Positions 60,405 to 64,000 of a stretch of DNA of 64,000 nt are shown in pieces. The notes beneath the pieces were generated by a model. It saw only the letters and a program-made list of their open reading frames with translations. It was not told the DNA's origin and ran no database searches. The stretch's first letter is position 1. Each line of letters starts with the position of its first letter. A program made the position numbers and the translations under genes. Source of the DNA: Branchipolynoe longqiensis. Its lineage: Eukaryota; Annelida; Polychaeta; Phyllodocida; Polynoidae. The stretch lies in assembly GCA_030323885.1 (NCBI GenBank), contig CM059190.1, positions 103,643,856 to 103,707,855 of the forward strand, read 5' to 3'.

Positions 60405-60755
60405 CTGCATAATCCGATGAAATTTTCAATTTTTTTAAACCCAGACACTGACCTGTGTGTAATTAAACTTCGATATTAGTGCACTTATTAAACATTTATT
60501 GAGTTTTGGTGCTTATATGCTGTATATATCTATATTTGCTCAAAAACGAGGTAAGAAAAACATATCTCAAACATTTTGGTGTGCACACTGAAATTAATTT
60601 CGCATGTTTTCACTTCAAATATCTCCAACGTCAAGCCTTAAAAATCACACTCACTTCAAACTAAGAATAACTAGATTATGATAACCACCAGAATGTAATT
60701 TATTTATTTAAACTAATGTGACAGAAACTCAAAATAATCAGATTATGCAGCTTTC
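60405..60755 (-). mobile_element. MITE-A, near full length but diverged
   Basis: CTGCATAATCCGATGAAATT start, TTAGTGCACTTATTAAACAT, GCATGTTTTCACTTCAAATA, then AGATTATGATAACCACCAG to CAGATTATGCAGCTTTC. About 350 bp; the ends have mutated. Confidence 0.8.
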
Positions 60756-60766
60756 AAATGAAAGCG

Positions 60767-61288
60767 TTAAAGTCATTGTCACACCTCACCGGACTGAGCA
60801 CCGGAGACCACCGGACAAATAATTTTCTAGTCCGGTGTTGCCCGGTGAAGAAATCTATCGAAATGTATCGAAATGGAGTGTAAAATTGGTTTAATTGCCG
60901 CCGGACAACCGGATAAGTACCGTACATGTACCGTACATGTACCGGACGAGAACTGAACGAGAACCGGACACGTAACAGATGGGTACCGGACATGTACCAG
61001 ACAAAACGGACAAACCGGACCCCAATGGATGGGTACTGGACATGTACGGATGGGTACCAGATGGGTACCGGACATGTACTGGACAAACCGGACACCAACC
61101 GGACACCTCAGTCCGGCGGTGTGCGGTAGAAGTTCTGTGCATGTTCAAAACTTGTACCGGACACCGCCGGACACCACCGGACACCGTCGGATGGTTACCG
61201 GACAGTACTCGAACGTCGCCATACACAACCGGACAGTGTCCGGTTCTCGTCCGGTTCCCCAGTCCGGCAAGGTCTGACAGGGCCTTAA
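60767..61288. mobile_element. Foldback FB-c, CCGGACATG words, TTAA flanks
   Basis: TTAA at 60767-60770 and 61285-61288. Ends AGTCATTGTCACACCTCACC, GGACTGAG and CCCCAGTCCGGCAAGGTCTG, ACAGGGCC are inverted. The interior consists of TACCGGACATGTACCGGAC, ACCGGACACC and GGATGGGTACC words in both directions. Frames on both strands are artefacts. Confidence 0.82.
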
Positions 61289-61558
61289 CAGATAGAAGTA
61301 AAAGAGTAATATCTTACCTTCCATGTAGGGCGTAAGTCTGGCCAGTGGAACTGGACATTCTCCTGAAAATAAAATAAAACAGCCACCATTATTATTAATC
61401 AGTTATTGCCAGATATGTGGTATGAGACAATAAGGCCCGATGAACTCTGTATAAGTATTTCCCGCGGCATGGCTGAGGTCGATGTGCATTCCAGAGGCTC
61501 CAGGAACTAAAACCCCATATTAGTACGAGAAAGTGCTGATTAAATGGATTTAGCATTG

Positions 61559-61633
<75 letters not shown>

Positions 61634-61690
61634 GCAGCATGCAGTAGAGCCTAGATAAATGGTATATAATAATAGATCAAACTGAAGAGA
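61289..61690. other. Unassigned, with a long TA run
   Basis: TATATA run 61560-61630 broken once by CATATA. No gene; the minus-strand I/Y frame is the TA run. Confidence 0.6.
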
Positions 61691-63758
61691 TTATGGCTGG
61701 CACACACCTACCGTCTGTGCGCACACACCTACCGTTTACGATTCGCGCACTAAAACTGACGACCCGACCCGACCCGACCCGTTTCCCGACTGGAGCGCTC
61801 ACATATACCGTCCGTTTTCGCGACTCTCCCTCCCTCTCTCCCTCCCTGTGTCTGTGTGTGTGTATGTGTGTGTCTGTGTGTGTGTCTGTGTGTGTGTTAC
61901 TCTGTGCCTCTGTGTGTGTCTGTGTGTTTTTGTGTCTGTGTGTTTTTGTGTCTCTGTGTGTGTCTCTGTGTGTGTCTCTGTGTGTGCCTCTGTGTCTGTG
62001 TGTGTCTCTGTGTGTGTTTGTGTGTGTGTCTCTGTGTGTGTCTGTGTGTGTGTCTGTGTCTGTGTGTGTCTCTGTGTGTGTCTGTGTGTGTGTCTGTGTG
62101 TGTGACCCTGTGTCTATGTGTGTGTCTATGTTTGTGTCTGTGTGTGTCTCTGAGAGAGAGACACACAGACACTCTCCCTCCCTCTCTCCCTCACTGTGTC
62201 TGTGTGTGTGTCTGTGTGTGTCTGTGTGTGTGTCTGTGCCTGTGTTACTCTGTGCCTCTGTGTGTGTATGTGTGTTTTTGTGCCTTTGTGTGTGTCTCTG
62301 TGTGTGTCTCTGTGTGTGTCTGTGTGTGTGTGTCTCTGTGTGACACACACACATACACACACATAGACACACACACACAGACACACACATAGAGACACAG
62401 AGACACACACACAGACACACATAAACACAGAGACACACACACAGAGACACACACACAGAGACACAGAGATACACACACACACGGACACACACAGAGACAC
62501 ACATACACAGAGAGACACACACAGACACATACACAGACACACACATAGAGACACACAGAGACACACACACAGAGACACACACAGACACACACATATACAC
62601 ACACAGAGACACACACACAGACACACACAGACACACACATGACACACACAGAGACACACACACAGAGACACACACACAGAGACACACACACAGAGACACA
62701 GAGATACACACACGGACACACACAGAGACACACATACACAGACACACACACAGACACACACAGAGACAAAGAGACACACACAGAGACACAAGAGACACAC
62801 ACACAGCCACATATACACACACAAAGACACACACATACACAGAGAGAGACACACACAGACACACACACAGACACACACATCAAGACAGAGACACACACAC
62901 AGAGACACACACAGACACACACACATAGACACACACAGAGACACACACACACAGACATACATAGAGACACACACACACAGACACACATAGACACACACAC
63001 AGAGACACACAGAGACACACACACAGACACAGAGATACACACACACGGACACACACAGAGACACACATACACAGAGAGACACACACAGACACACACACAG
63101 ACACACACATAGAGACACACAGAGACACACACACAGAGACACACACAGACACACACATATACACACAGAGACACACAGAGACACACATACACACACATAG
63201 ACACACACAGAGACACACATACAGAGACACAGAGATACACACACGAACACACACATAGACACACATACACAGACACACACATAAACACACAGAGACAAAG
63301 AGACACACACAGAGACACACATACAGCCACATATACACACACAAAGACACACACATACACAGAGAGACACACACACAGACACACACAGACACACATAGAC
63401 ACAGAGACACACACACAGACACACAGAGACACACACATAGACACACACATAGACACACACAGAGACACACACATAGACACACACAGAGACACACACAGAG
63501 ACACACAGACACAGAGGACTTGGATCGCAAACGGCTGATCGCAAACGGCTGACCGCTCACACCTACCGTTTCTCGAACGGCCCGATTCGTTTTTCGAATC
63601 CCTTGCGATTCGAGTTTTAAGCCCTAAAACTGAGTTTTAAGTCGTGAATCGCATGGCTCTGGTGTGTGCGGGGGCCGCACACCTAACGACTAAAACCCAG
63701 TTTTACGTCGTAAACGGCCAGTTTTACGTCGTAAACGGGAGGTGTGCGCCAGCCATAA
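61691..63758. mobile_element. Foldback FB-5, 2.07 kb of TG/CA words
   Basis: Ends TTATGGCTGGCACACACCTA, CCG and CGGGAGGTGTGCGCCAGCCA, TAA are inverted. Inside, the plus strand is TGTGTGTCTCTG words from 61850 to 62340 and CACACACAGAGA words from 62342 to 63510, a giant inverted simple repeat. A smaller switch at 62150-62165 contains GAGAGAGAGACACAC. Flanks inside the ends repeat CGTTTACG, CGATTCG and AAAACTGAG words. The 399-472 codon frames of C/V/S or T/H are artefacts of the repeat. Confidence 0.85.
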
Positions 63759-64000
63759 CTGTCCTTGTTTATATTGCCATAATAGATTATAGAGCACATA
63801 TATTGATATATATATAATCTGTGCTTGATTAGGCTGGAACACTAGATGACTAGAACAAGGCTCCTATACTCGTATACAAGCTTATACAGCATATTTTCGC
63901 ATATATATATGTTCAGTGTAATTTATTATGTAGATATAAGTAATGAAACCACCAACATGTATATTTCTGAAATAAGTCATCACCAAAACGAAACTACCAC
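63759..64000. other. Unassigned end of window
   Basis: ACTCGTATACAAGCTTATAC, AGCATATTTTCGCATATATA resembles 45136-45170, part of an unnamed repeat. No gene. Confidence 0.5.

Noticed and set aside
61677..63560. Cysteine/valine-rich frames of up to 472 codons
   Set aside because: Translations of TG and CA words within a foldback. Frames on both strands coexist.

Overview
ORGANISM. This is eukaryotic nuclear DNA, and my best reading is a marine mollusc. There are no operons or ribosome binding sites. A large share is transposable elements and tandem repeats, and the SINEs carry internal A and B boxes of RNA polymerase III type. The strongest taxonomic clue is the SINE at 57105-57440. Its tRNA-like head, its body (pieces such as GGTTCATCAAAGGC and GACGTCCAATAGCCGATGAT) and its AT-rich tail look like SINEs I know from gastropods and bivalves. 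This rests on recall, not on a search. No host protein gene can be demonstrated. The best hint of one is a CpG-rich stretch with a possible first exon at 2088-2137. The longest open frames are readings of minisatellites.

NAMES USED HERE. Core-SINE: tRNA-headed SINEs sharing a central core, with two heads (H1, H2) and two tails (T1, T2). SINE-B: a second tRNA-headed SINE. MITE-A: about 320 bp, TTAA target site, inverted ends containing CATAGTCCGATG; about 15 copies. MITE-B, C and D: other short inverted-repeat elements. Element X: ends TGTAAA/TTTACA with 4-bp target duplications. FB: foldback elements whose ends read roughly GGCCCNGTCACAC and whose interiors are repeated short words. LINE relics: 3' ends of L2/CR1-like, RTE-like and other LINEs.

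LAYOUT. 0-3.9 kb: SINE and MITE fragments, a 12-bp array, the possible first exon and a polypyrimidine tract. 4-8.5 kb: nested elements (SINE holding X holding a 756-bp foldback; MITE-A holding a SINE holding X) and a tandem-core element. 8.5-13 kb: AT-rich DNA, a 60-bp minisatellite, a LINE relic and SINEs. 13-17 kb: two GC-rich FBs, one inside MITE-A and one itself invaded. 17-24 kb: a third X with an empty-site neighbour, purine and GTG-rich arrays, and 2.8 kb of 71-bp satellite. 24-31 kb: L2-like and RTE-like LINEs inside MITE-A copies, 8-bp and ACGTGT arrays, and an ACGT-rich FB. 31-37.3 kb: a U2 snRNA-headed SINE and a 5S rRNA-derived tandem array. 37.3-44 kb: a 24-bp minisatellite split by an FB, a TTA/TCA array and a 41-bp minisatellite open in three frames. 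44-51 kb: a duplicated SINE-bearing block, more LINE relics, and a filled/empty pair that proves the MITE-A target site. 51-55.5 kb: CCA, G-rich and 85-bp arrays. 55.5-64 kb: a pogo-like MITE, SINE-in-SINE, LINE-in-MITE and a 2-kb FB made of TG/CA words.

HOW IT FITS TOGETHER. The parts do not form a pathway. They form layers of insertion whose order can be read from target-site duplications. MITE-A is old and is repeatedly the target; SINEs, LINEs and FBs lie inside it; X lies inside SINEs. The most unusual items are the U2-headed SINE, the 5S-derived array, the FB group with conserved ends but unrelated interiors, and the SINE family with exchangeable heads and tails.
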